From Paracoccaceae bacterium (GTDB taxonomy: Bacteria; Pseudomonadota; Alphaproteobacteria; Rhodobacterales; Rhodobacteraceae), in contig SLQN01000175.1 in NCBI GenBank assembly GCA_007131465.1, positions 1 through 7,233 of the forward strand: a DNA stretch of 7,233 bases, written 5' to 3'. Of this stretch, positions 1-6,188 are shown piece after piece. The notes under the pieces were generated by a model. That model was not told where the DNA came from. It ran no database searches and was given only the letters and a program-made list of their open reading frames with translations. Numbering within the stretch: position 1 is the stretch's first letter; the number at the start of each line of letters is the position of its first letter. The position numbers and the translations under genes were made by a program.

Positions 1-804
1 GCCGCCAATGGCTCGGTCTCGCGCCTGCGTGCCATCATGCGCGCGTTGCGTGATCCCGACACCGGCTGCCCCTGGGATATCGAACAGGATTTCGCCTCGA
101 TCGCGCCCTACACGATTGAGGAAGCCTATGAGGTCGAGGACGCCATCACGCAAGCCGACTGGCCCGCGCTGGAAGGCGAATTGGGGGATCTCTTGTTGCA
201 GGTTGTCTATCACGCGCAAATCGCCGAGGAAGCGGGGCATTTCGACCTGTCCAGCGTCACCCGCGCCATCAGCGACAAGATGGTGGCGCGCCATCCGCAT
301 GTTTTCGGCGATGAAAGCCGCGACAAGAGCGCCGAGGATCAGGTGCAGGACTGGGAAAAGATCAAGGCGCAGGAGCGGGCCGCGCGCAACAAGGGCGGCG
401 TGCTGGACGATGTGGCACTGGGACTGCCTGCGCTGATGCGGGCGGTGAAGCTGCAAAAACGCGCGGCGCGGGTGGGGTTCGACTGGCCGGATGTTTCCCT
501 TGTGCTTGACAAGATCGTGGAGGAAGCGCGCGAACTGGTGGAGGCGCGCGACAAGATGGGACCAGCGGAACAGGCCGAGGAACTGGGCGATCTGCTGTTC
601 GTGATGGCCAATCTGGCGCGGCATCTGGACATCGACCCCGAAGCCGCGCTGCGTGCGGCCAATGCGAAATTCACCCGCCGCTTCCGCGCCATCGAGGCGG
701 CGCTGGCGCAAGAGAACCGCCGCCCCGAGGAGAGTACGCTGGACGAAATGGACGCCCTGTGGAATGCCGCCAAGATGCGCGAGAAGCAAGATGCACGCCG
801 ATGA
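1..804 (+). CDS. mazG: MazG, nucleoside triphosphate pyrophosphohydrolase (5' end outside window)
   Basis: MazG hydrolyses nucleoside triphosphates to the monophosphate and pyrophosphate in the cytoplasm. It clears non-canonical nucleotides and, in E. coli, lowers ppGpp. The reading frame is open to base 1, and about 12 codons precede the first visible ATG at 37, so the true start probably lies just upstream. Counting from that ATG, the N-terminal signature GCPWD is at residues 10-14, followed by IAPYTIEEAYEV near 22-33 and ELGDLLLQVVYHA near 48-60. RHPHVFGD is near 85-92. The second MazG repeat has EEAREL at 162-167 and EELGDLLF at 181-188. Both all-alpha, Mg-binding EExxE plus ExxD repeats are therefore present, as in the long two-domain form of about 260 residues. 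The last 14 nt overlap the DUF1638 gene, which suggests co-transcription. Family assignment is very secure. Confidence 0.95.
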   Translation, partial: AANGSVSRLRAIMRALRDPDTGCPWDIEQDFASIAPYTIEEAYEVEDAITQADWPALEGELGDLLLQVVYHAQIAEEAGHFDLSSVTRAISDKMVARHPHVFGDESRDKSAEDQVQDWEKIKAQERAARNKGGVLDDVALGLPALMRAVKLQKRAARVGFDWPDVSLVLDKIVEEARELVEARDKMGPAEQAEELGDLLFVMANLARHLDIDPEAALRAANAKFTRRFRAIEAALAQENRRPEESTLDEMDALWNAAKMREKQDARR

Positions 805-1426
805 CCAGAGTCTGACCGAAGAAGGCCTTGCGCCTGCCGGGCGCGGGTCGATCCTGCTTCTGGCCTGCGGAGCGCTGGCGCGTGAGATCCTTGCGCTCAA
901 GGCCGCGAATCGCTGGGACCACATGGACCTGTTGTGCCTGCCCGCCAACCTGCACCTCTGGCCCGACCGCATCCCCGATGCAGTGGAGCGTGCGGTGGAG
1001 GAGCATCGCGACGCCTATGATACCATCTTCGTGGTCTATGCCGATTGCGGCACGGGCGGGCTGCTGCAGGCGCGCTGCAAGGCCTTGGGCGTCGAAATGG
1101 TCGCCGGGCCGCATTGCTATGCGTTTTTCGAGGGGGTCGAGGCCTTCGCCGCCAAGGCCGAGGACGAGATGACCGCGTTTTACCTGACCGATTTTCTGGT
1201 CCGGCAATTCGACGCCTTTGTCTGGAAACCGATGGGCTTTGACCGCCATCCCGAGTTGATTCCGATGATGTTTGGCAATTACACCCGGCTGATCTATCAG
1301 GCCCAGACCGATGACCCGGGCCTTGATGCGAAGGCCCGCGACTGTGCTGCACGCCTAGGGCTGCGCTATGAACGGCGGTTTACCGGTTATGGCGATCTGG
1401 AAACCGCGCTGGCCGCGAAAGCGTGA
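791..1426 (+). CDS. DUF1638 domain protein of unknown function
   Basis: A 211-residue cytoplasmic protein with no signal peptide or clear membrane segment. I recognise it as a DUF1638 member from its conserved pattern: LLLACGAL near residues 22-29, LPANLHLWPDRIP near 50-62, VVYADCGTGG at 81-90, AGPHCYAFF at 105-113, FDAFVWKP near 140-147 and FGNYTRL at 161-167. Repeated Cys and His positions (C26, C49, C86, H108, C109) hint at metal or cofactor binding, but this is inference. DUF1638 genes are often found near corrinoid-dependent methyltransferases, yet none is visible here. The ATG at 791 is chosen because the next in-frame ATG would remove the first conserved block, while earlier ones lie deep inside mazG. 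A purine-rich GAGAAG stretch precedes it. The 14-nt overlap with mazG suggests translational coupling. The biochemical role is not known to me. Confidence 0.82.
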   Translation: MHADDQSLTEEGLAPAGRGSILLLACGALAREILALKAANRWDHMDLLCLPANLHLWPDRIPDAVERAVEEHRDAYDTIFVVYADCGTGGLLQARCKALGVEMVAGPHCYAFFEGVEAFAAKAEDEMTAFYLTDFLVRQFDAFVWKPMGFDRHPELIPMMFGNYTRLIYQAQTDDPGLDAKARDCAARLGLRYERRFTGYGDLETALAAKA

Positions 1427-1433
1427 GCCAGGA

Positions 1434-1664
1434 TCAGGCGTGACGGATGAAATAAGCCGCAGCTGTTTCGCGTTCCTCGACCCCAAGCAACGTGTGGCCG
1501 GATTGCGTGCAGAAATGCGGGATATCGACAACAGCCGCCGGATCGCTGGCCAGCACGCACAGCACCTGCCCCGCCGTCATGGACTTCAGCCGCTTGCGCG
1601 CCTTCAGCACAGGCAGCGGGCACAAGAGCCCGATGGCATCGAGTTCTGCATCGGCCTGCATCAT
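1434..1664 (-). CDS. tusA: TusA/SirA/YedF-family sulfur carrier protein
   Basis: A 76-residue protein of the TusA family, small cytoplasmic carriers that pass persulfide sulfur between a cysteine desulfurase and acceptors such as tRNA thiolation enzymes or molybdenum-cofactor maturation. The signature CPxP is present as CPLP at residues 15-18 within LDAIGLLCPLPVL, and C15 would be the persulfide-bearing cysteine. The later DIPHFCTQSGH stretch at 47-57 matches the DIPGFC region of E. coli TusA as I remember it. The C-terminal YFIRHA corresponds to the final beta strand, and the length fits the family (75-81). The start codon overlaps the stop of the preceding gene as ATGA, and upstream bases offer only a weak ribosome site, so translation is probably coupled. 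Whether it is the true TusA or a YedF-like paralogue cannot be decided from one sequence. Confidence 0.85.
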   Translation of the reverse strand: MMQADAELDAIGLLCPLPVLKARKRLKSMTAGQVLCVLASDPAAVVDIPHFCTQSGHTLLGVEERETAAAYFIRHA

Positions 1665-1915
1665 GCGTCACGCCGCCTGCGCCCGCGCCGGGCGCGAGGC
1701 GCATCAAGCCCCTGTCGCAACAGCACCGTCATCGGATGATCGGTGGCCTGTGCACCGTAATGGGCCAGCAGGCCTTCCAGCGCCGCGCGCTGGTCGGTCT
1801 CGGCGGGCAGGCTGAGCGCCCAGTCGATCAGGATAGAGCGGCATTCTCCGTCGCTGATACCGTCGATGCGGTAGCTTTCACGGATCAGACCCTTGGGGTC
1901 ATGGATGGTCTGCAT
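1661..1915 (-). CDS. Conserved small protein of unknown function between glnE and tusA
   Basis: An 84-residue protein I do not recognise as a named family. The N-terminal part, roughly residues 5-70, looks like a folded helical domain: SYRIDGISDGECRSI near 14-28, DWALSLP near 31-37, then AALEGLLAHYG near 44-54. The C-terminus is a strongly basic tail (ARRGRRRR), which may contact nucleic acid or be disordered. No signal peptide or membrane segment is visible. Several features support it as a real gene: a good ribosome site (AAGGA at 1921-1925, 5 nt before the ATG), a 17-nt overlap with the end of glnE, and an ATGA overlap with the tusA-like gene. It probably travels in one transcript with both. 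A role linked to GlnE or to sulfur transfer is only a guess from position. Confidence 0.75.
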   Translation of the reverse strand: MQTIHDPKGLIRESYRIDGISDGECRSILIDWALSLPAETDQRAALEGLLAHYGAQATDHPMTVLLRQGLDAPRARRGRRRRDA

Positions 1916-4715
1916 TCAAGTCCTTCCCGGCCAAGGCCGCGTCCTGTGCCAGAATGGCGGTGATGGTCTGCGCCGCCTGCGCACAGGTCGCGCGCAGGGT
2001 CTTTGCAAGGTCTTCGGGTGTCTGTGCCCCTGCCGAGGACAAGATAAACTTCTGCCCGCCGGGGCCAAGATCCGCGATATCCGAAATCTTGTCGGCCAGC
2101 AGCCGCCCCGTGGCCTGCAATGTCCAGCAGACCCGGTAGGCCCGCAACAGATCCGATTCGACCTCTGGTGCAATAAGCCCGGCCTTTGTGCCTGCATGAA
2201 GTTGCGCCTCTACGCGGCGGGCGGGATGGCCAGCTTTCAGGGCGCAGAACTGGGCGATCAATTCGATCTCCATCAGCCGCCCAGGTCCGGCCTTGGCATC
2301 CCACAGGCCATGTGCGGGTTTCGCCTCGGCCAGCCGTGCCCGCATCGCTGCCACATCCTGCGCGATCTCCGCGCGGGCCGAGAGATCGCTCAGAAGGCTG
2401 CGGCGCAGGGCTTCGACCTGCGCGCCCAGGCTGACCGCCCCGGCAACGCGGCGCGCGCGGGTCAGCGCCAGATGCTCCCATGTCCAGGCCTCGGTCTGCT
2501 GGTAGGTTTCAAAGGCCGCCAGACTGGTCGCCACCGGCCCTTGCCGCCCCGAAGGACGCAGGCGCATGTCGACTTCATAAAGCCGCCCTTCGGCCGTCGG
2601 GGCGGAAATGGCCGTCAGGAACGCCTTGGTCAGCCGCGCATAATAGCTGCGTGCATCCAGCGGGCGCGGGCCATCCGAACTGGTGCTGATCTCGGCATCA
2701 TAGATCACGATCAGGTCCAGATCCGAGGCCGCATTCAACCGCCCCGCCCCCAGCGAGCCCATCCCCAACACCACCGCCCCCTGCCCCGGCGGCGCACCAT
2801 GCTTGCGGGCGAATTCCGCCTGCACCACTGGCCAGAGCGCGCCAAGCGCCGCTTCGGCAAGGGACGCGTATTCGGCCCCGGCTTCGAACGCGTCGATCAG
2901 ACCGCGCAGATGGTGAACGCCAATCCGGAAATGCCATTCCCGCGCCCAGATGCGGGCCGCATCAAGCTGGCGCTCATAGTCGTCGAGACTGGCCAGCCTG
3001 TCGGCAAGCTCGCGCTGCAATACCCCTGTTCCCGGCCAGGGCGCAAAGAACCCGCCGCCGATCACAGCATCGAAGACACCCGCGTTGCGCGACAGATAGG
3101 CCGCAAGCCGCGGCGCAGTTGCGCAGATATCGACGATCAGATCGACAAGCTGCGGGTTGGCCTCGAACAGGGAGAAAAGCTGCACACCCGCAGGCAGCCC
3201 ACCCAGGAAGCGGTCGAACTGCACCAGCGCGGCCTCGGGGTCGGCTGCGTCCTGCAATTTCGACAAGATCACCGGACGCAGGCGCTTGAAGATTTCCTTG
3301 GCCCGACCAGAGCGCAGCGCTGCATAGCTGTGCCAGCCCGCGACCAGATCAAGCGCGGCGTCGGACAACTCCGGTTCTTCTGCTGTCGGCGTATCCGCAG
3401 CGAAAAAGCCTTCGGTCAGGTCGGCCACATCGCGCAACCGCGCCTCCAGCCGGGACCGGAAGGCCGATGTATCGGCCTCGCCCACAAACCGGGCGATGCG
3501 GTCGAACCCGGCAGCGCTGTTTGGCAGCTTCTGGGTCTGGGCATCCTGCACCATCTGCAACCGATGCTCGATCTCGCGATGTTCGACATAGTGGGCGATC
3601 AACGTCTCGGCCACATCCTGTGGAATCCAGCCTTTAGAGGCAAGTGCCCTCAGCCCTTCGACGGTGCGGGGGCTGCGCAGGTCGGGGTCGCGCCCGCCTG
3701 CGATCAACTGCCGGGTCTGGGTGAAGAACTCGATCTCGCGGATGCCGCCCTGCCCCAGCTTGATGTCATGCCCGTCCAGCGACAGGACACCGCCCAGCCC
3801 CTTGTGGGCCTTGATCTTGAGGCGCATGTCATAGGCGTCCTGAATCGCGGCGAAATCCAGATGCCTGCGCCAGACGAAGGGGCGCAGGGTTTCCAGAAAC
3901 CTTGCACCGGCCTGCAGGTCCCCGGCGCAGGCGCGCGCCTTGATGAAGGCCGCGCGCTCCCATGTGCGCCCAAGACCTTCATAATAACGCTCGGCGGCAT
4001 CCATCGACAGGCAGACCGGCGTGACCGACGGATCGGGGCGCAAGCGCAGATCGGTGCGGAAGACATAGCCATCCTCGGTATGGTCCGATAGCAGACCGCA
4101 CAGCTTGCGGGTCACACGAATGAAGGCCGCGCGCGCTTCGTGATAGTCATCCGGCGTGAAGCGGGTCTCGTCGAACAGGCAGATCAGGTCGATATCGGAC
4201 GAATAGTTCAGTTCATGCGCGCCCATCTTGCCCATGGCAAGCACCACCATGCCTGCGCCGGACGCGGCATCCTCTGGCGCTGCACCCGGCAGCTTGCCGC
4301 GCCGGATCTCATCGGCAACAAGCGCACGCAAGGCGACATCCGTCGCCCGGTCCGCAAGGTCCGTCAGCGCGGCCGTCACCTGATCCAGCCGCCAGATCCC
4401 GCCCAGATCGGCCAGCGCTGCCAGTAGGGCGATCCGGCGCTTGGCAACACGCAGACGCTTTGAAAGATCGGGCAGCGCCACAGTCTCCAGCGCGCCGAGT
4501 TCCGCGGCGAGCGACTCCTCGGGGCGCTGCGCGAAAGCGGCGGCCATCCAGTCACGTTCCGTTGCAAGCAGGCTGCGCAGGTAGGGGCTGCACCCGGCCG
4601 CCCCGGCGATCAGATCGGCCTGCGCCGGGGTCACATCAGGGAAGGTCATGCGCGCCTCGACCCCGGATTCGGCGTCATACGGCAGGGGCAGTCGTGTCGG
4701 CTGGCCGAAATTCAT
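1899..4715 (-). CDS. glnE: GlnE, bifunctional glutamine synthetase adenylyltransferase/adenylyl-removing enzyme
   Basis: GlnE attaches AMP to, and removes it from, the conserved tyrosine of each glutamine synthetase subunit, under control of PII proteins and glutamine, so matching nitrogen assimilation to supply. The 938 residues suit the family. The N-terminal adenylyl-removing nucleotidyltransferase domain has GKMGAHELNYSSDIDL at 162-177 (metal ligands D174 and D176) and TDLRLRP at 221-227 (D222). GQGGIREIEF follows at 321-330. A helical linker region covers about 430-630. The C-terminal adenylyltransferase domain repeats the pattern with GMGSLGAGRLNAASDLDL at 651-668 (D665, D667), VDMRLRPSG at 715-723 (D716) and GRLMEIELIAQF at 812-823. 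Both active sites look intact. The start at 4715 gives the family-like N-terminus (TRLPLPYD). An alternative ATG at residue 23 (4649) has a better ribosome site, GAGG at 4655-4658. It heads a three-gene minus-strand unit. Confidence 0.96.
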   Translation of the reverse strand: MNFGQPTRLPLPYDAESGVEARMTFPDVTPAQADLIAGAAGCSPYLRSLLATERDWMAAAFAQRPEESLAAELGALETVALPDLSKRLRVAKRRIALLAALADLGGIWRLDQVTAALTDLADRATDVALRALVADEIRRGKLPGAAPEDAASGAGMVVLAMGKMGAHELNYSSDIDLICLFDETRFTPDDYHEARAAFIRVTRKLCGLLSDHTEDGYVFRTDLRLRPDPSVTPVCLSMDAAERYYEGLGRTWERAAFIKARACAGDLQAGARFLETLRPFVWRRHLDFAAIQDAYDMRLKIKAHKGLGGVLSLDGHDIKLGQGGIREIEFFTQTRQLIAGGRDPDLRSPRTVEGLRALASKGWIPQDVAETLIAHYVEHREIEHRLQMVQDAQTQKLPNSAAGFDRIARFVGEADTSAFRSRLEARLRDVADLTEGFFAADTPTAEEPELSDAALDLVAGWHSYAALRSGRAKEIFKRLRPVILSKLQDAADPEAALVQFDRFLGGLPAGVQLFSLFEANPQLVDLIVDICATAPRLAAYLSRNAGVFDAVIGGGFFAPWPGTGVLQRELADRLASLDDYERQLDAARIWAREWHFRIGVHHLRGLIDAFEAGAEYASLAEAALGALWPVVQAEFARKHGAPPGQGAVVLGMGSLGAGRLNAASDLDLIVIYDAEISTSSDGPRPLDARSYYARLTKAFLTAISAPTAEGRLYEVDMRLRPSGRQGPVATSLAAFETYQQTEAWTWEHLALTRARRVAGAVSLGAQVEALRRSLLSDLSARAEIAQDVAAMRARLAEAKPAHGLWDAKAGPGRLMEIELIAQFCALKAGHPARRVEAQLHAGTKAGLIAPEVESDLLRAYRVCWTLQATGRLLADKISDIADLGPGGQKFILSSAGAQTPEDLAKTLRATCAQAAQTITAILAQDAALAGKDLNADHP

Positions 4716-4802
4716 GGGTTCAGGATGCCCTGTGCACCCGGGAAGGTCAATTACCCCAACCCCCTCTGCCAGCGCAAGAAATCGGTGAAATCCTTACGCG
4801 AA

Positions 4803-4812
4803 GGTCCGGACC
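4803..4812. repeat. Perfect 10-bp palindrome
   Basis: GGTCCGGACC reads identically on both strands. It lies in the glnE-dctP intergenic region about 90 bp upstream of the glnE start and overlaps one of the AAGGTC repeats. It could be a dimeric regulator site, but a palindrome this short can occur by chance in GC-rich DNA, and no regulator is known. Confidence 0.3.
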
Positions 4813-4834
4813 CGCAGGAATTTGCAGGCAGAAA

Positions 4835-4853
4835 TTGCAGATTCTCCTTGCAA
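4835..4853. promoter_or_regulatory. Candidate operator: TTGCA-N9-TGCAA inverted repeat
   Basis: Perfect 5-bp arms (4835-4839 and 4849-4853) are separated by 9 bp, giving a 19-bp site with near one-turn spacing between half-sites. A third TTGCA copy at 4822-4826 lies one 13-bp step upstream. The site sits midway between the divergent genes, where a repressor or activator of either could bind. The assignment as an operator is inference from symmetry and position only. Confidence 0.3.
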
Positions 4854-4921
4854 AAATTGGTCAGTTTATTTTACCACCACCTCAGGGGGGAGGAGCGTTT
4901 CAGCAAGAACATGGCCGCGCG

Positions 4922-4938
4922 GCGCAATTTTCTTGCGC
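4922..4938. promoter_or_regulatory. Candidate operator or hairpin: GCGCAA-N5-TTGCGC
   Basis: Perfect 6-bp arms (4922-4927 and 4933-4938) flank a TTTTC spacer. It lies 18 bp upstream of the candidate -35 element of the TRAP operon, a usual place for an activator site. It is not followed by a T-run, so it does not look like a terminator. The regulator is unknown. Confidence 0.35.
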
Positions 4939-4944
4939 GCAGGT

Positions 4945-4980
4945 GTCGTTTCTGCTTGACGACTCTGACCTTCAAAGAGT
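4945..4980. promoter_or_regulatory. Two abutting 19-bp inverted repeats over the TRAP promoter
   Basis: GTCGT-N9-ACGAC (4945-4963) and ACTCT-N9-AGAGT (4962-4980) have the same 5-9-5 geometry and share two bases. The first covers the candidate -35 hexamer and the second fills the spacer up to the candidate -10. Proteins bound here would block RNA polymerase, so if real these would be repressor sites controlling the transporter. The arm sequences differ, which argues against one protein using both in the same way. Confidence 0.3.
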
Positions 4981-4985
4981 GGATA
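4956..4985 (+). promoter_or_regulatory. dctP: Candidate sigma-70-type promoter of the TRAP operon
   Basis: TTGACG at 4956-4961 matches five of six bases of the -35 consensus. The downstream element is weak: TGGATA (4980-4985) at 18 bp, or GATACT (4982-4987), closer to consensus but at 20 bp. Alphaproteobacterial promoters commonly keep TTGAC while the -10 varies. The distance of about 35 bp to the dctP start and the strong ribosome site at 5009-5013 suit a short 5' leader. The transcription start itself cannot be seen. Confidence 0.4.
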
Positions 4986-5020
4986 CTTGAGACCAAGGTC
5001 CAACAATCGGAGGAATACGA

Positions 5021-6082
5021 ATGAACAAACTTCTTATCACCACCGCGCTGAGCGCCAGCCTCGTGGCAGGGTCGGTTCAGGCGCAGGAACGCATCCGCTG
5101 GCAAGTGCCGATGAGCTTTGCCTCGACCCTGACTGCACTTGGCGACACGATGCCGTGGGTGGCTGACCAGCTTCGGGCGGTCTCGGGCGGAAATATCGAC
5201 CTGCGCGTGGCCGAGCCCGGCGCCGTTGTCCCGGCCCTGTCGATTTTCGAGAACGTCTCGGAAGGCAATATTGACGCGGGCTATAGCTGGATGGGCTATG
5301 AGTGGGGCACCGTTCCGGCCGCAGCCCTGTTCGGCGCGACGCCGTTCGGCCTCGAGTCCGTCGAATTCCTGGCATGGATGACCCATCATGGCGGGCAGGA
5401 ATTGCTGGAAGAAACCTTCCACCAGTATAACGTCCACCCCGTCCTGTGCGGCACGATCAGCCCTGAAACCGCTGGCTGGTTCCGTCAGGAAATGAACTCG
5501 CCCGAAGACATGCAGGGCCTGCGCTTCCGCGCGGCGGGTGTGGGCGGTGAAATCTTCGCCGAATTCGGGATGTCGGTGACGCTGCTGCCGGGTGGCGAAC
5601 TCTATCAGGCGCTGGAAACCGGGAACCTTGACGGGACCGAATTCTCGCTGCCGACAGTGGACGAACAACTCGGTTTCTACCAGGTGGCCGATTACCTGTA
5701 TCTGCCCGGCTGGCACCAGCCATCGACAAACCAGTTCCTGTACGTCAATCTTGATGTCTGGAACGGGTTGGAAGATCAGACCCGCGCCATGATCGAGACC
5801 ACCTGCATGGCAGGCAATGCTTTTGCCATCGCGCGCGCCGAAGCGCTTCAGGGTGCTGTGATCACGCGGTTCGAAGAGCGTGGCACAAATGTGCGGACCT
5901 ACTCGGACGAGCAGATCGCGGCATTCTATGACGCGGCGCAAACCGTTCTTGGCCGGTGGTCCGAGCAGGACGAGATGTTCGGCAAGGTCTATGCGTCAAT
6001 GATGGATTTCCAGGCCGAACTCCGCCCCTGGAAAGAGCAGGGCTATCTGCCGCGTGACTGGCAGTCCCGCATCGAGGACTGA
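5021..6082 (+). CDS. dctP: TRAP transporter periplasmic solute-binding protein, TakP-like
   Basis: DctP captures its organic-acid ligand in the periplasm and delivers it to the DctQM permease, with uptake driven by sodium. The 353 residues begin with a Sec signal peptide: Lys near the start, a hydrophobic core, and likely cleavage after VQA (residue 21). The binding domain carries GWFRQEMNSPEDMQGLRFR at 152-170, where R170 is the arginine that normally holds the carboxylate. GGELYQALETGNLDGTEF follows at 191-208, then QLGFYQVADYLYLPGW at 216-231. This pattern resembles Rhodobacter sphaeroides TakP, a 2-oxoacid binder, more than the classical C4-dicarboxylate DctP. Where I remember TakP having Trp beside the sodium-binding Glu, this protein has F208 after E207, so specificity may differ. 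GGAGG at 5009-5013, 7 nt before the ATG, fixes the start. A hairpin terminator follows. Confidence 0.92.
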   Translation: MNKLLITTALSASLVAGSVQAQERIRWQVPMSFASTLTALGDTMPWVADQLRAVSGGNIDLRVAEPGAVVPALSIFENVSEGNIDAGYSWMGYEWGTVPAAALFGATPFGLESVEFLAWMTHHGGQELLEETFHQYNVHPVLCGTISPETAGWFRQEMNSPEDMQGLRFRAAGVGGEIFAEFGMSVTLLPGGELYQALETGNLDGTEFSLPTVDEQLGFYQVADYLYLPGWHQPSTNQFLYVNLDVWNGLEDQTRAMIETTCMAGNAFAIARAEALQGAVITRFEERGTNVRTYSDEQIAAFYDAAQTVLGRWSEQDEMFGKVYASMMDFQAELRPWKEQGYLPRDWQSRIED

Positions 6083-6102
6083 TCCGATCTGATCCGACAC
6101 CG

Positions 6103-6131
6103 GGCCGCGCCTTATCCAGGCGCGGCCTTTT
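6103..6131 (+). terminator. Intercistronic intrinsic terminator between dctP and dctQ
   Basis: A perfect 9-bp stem, GGCCGCGCC (6103-6111) pairing with GGCGCGGCC (6119-6127), encloses a 7-nt loop and is followed by TTTT (6128-6131). It begins 20 nt after the dctP stop. The very GC-rich stem with a short T-run suggests partial termination plus protection of the upstream mRNA. This would give more binding protein than permease, as is common in binding-protein transport operons. The T-run is short, so read-through into dctQ is expected. Confidence 0.8.
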
Positions 6132-6188
6132 GTCAGACGTCGCAAACAGGCTCGCGCCCGTGTCTCCTGCCGCCAGAGGAAGCGTCCC

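Larger units (their letters stand above)
4716..5020. other. Divergent intergenic region between glnE and dctP
   Basis: These 305 bases hold no convincing gene and must carry the upstream signals of both glnE (leftward) and the TRAP operon (rightward). The middle is AT-richer than the flanking genes. It holds several short symmetrical elements, listed separately, and four copies of AAGGTC (4743-4748, 4801-4806 and 4995-5000 on plus, 4967-4972 on minus). TTGCA occurs three times at exact 13-bp steps (4822, 4835, 4848). TGGT and ACCA arms flank 4858-4876. For glnE the best minus-strand candidate is TTGCGC (4777-4772) followed 18 bp later by TAATTG (4753-4748), which is poor. A 37-codon open frame (4911-5024) ending on dctP's ATGA lacks a well-placed ribosome site. 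Confidence 0.7.

Noticed and set aside
671..1249. 192-codon minus-strand open frame across the mazG-DUF1638 junction
   Set aside because: It lies antisense to two well-supported genes and shows no family pattern.
1368..1739. 123-codon plus-strand frame running through the convergent junction
   Set aside because: It overlaps the end of the DUF1638 gene and is antisense to the tusA-like gene, whose CPxP motif and length mark it as the real gene.
1893..4091. 732-codon plus-strand open frame lying antisense to most of glnE
   Set aside because: GlnE on the opposite strand has full-length family motifs. Long antisense frames are expected in GC-rich coding DNA where stops are rare, and the translated product is Gln/Arg/Pro-rich with no recognisable domain.
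4911..5024. 37-codon frame upstream of dctP whose stop overlaps the dctP ATG as ATGA, resembling a coupled leader peptide
   Set aside because: The nearest purine-rich ribosome site (GGAGGAG) is about 15 nt from its ATG, the peptide is unremarkable, and the predicted promoter lies inside it, so a transcript from that promoter would not contain its start.
4871..5941. 356-codon minus-strand open frame opposite dctP
   Set aside because: It mirrors the dctP codon bias, lacks recognisable motifs, and dctP is certain from its signal peptide and TRAP motifs.
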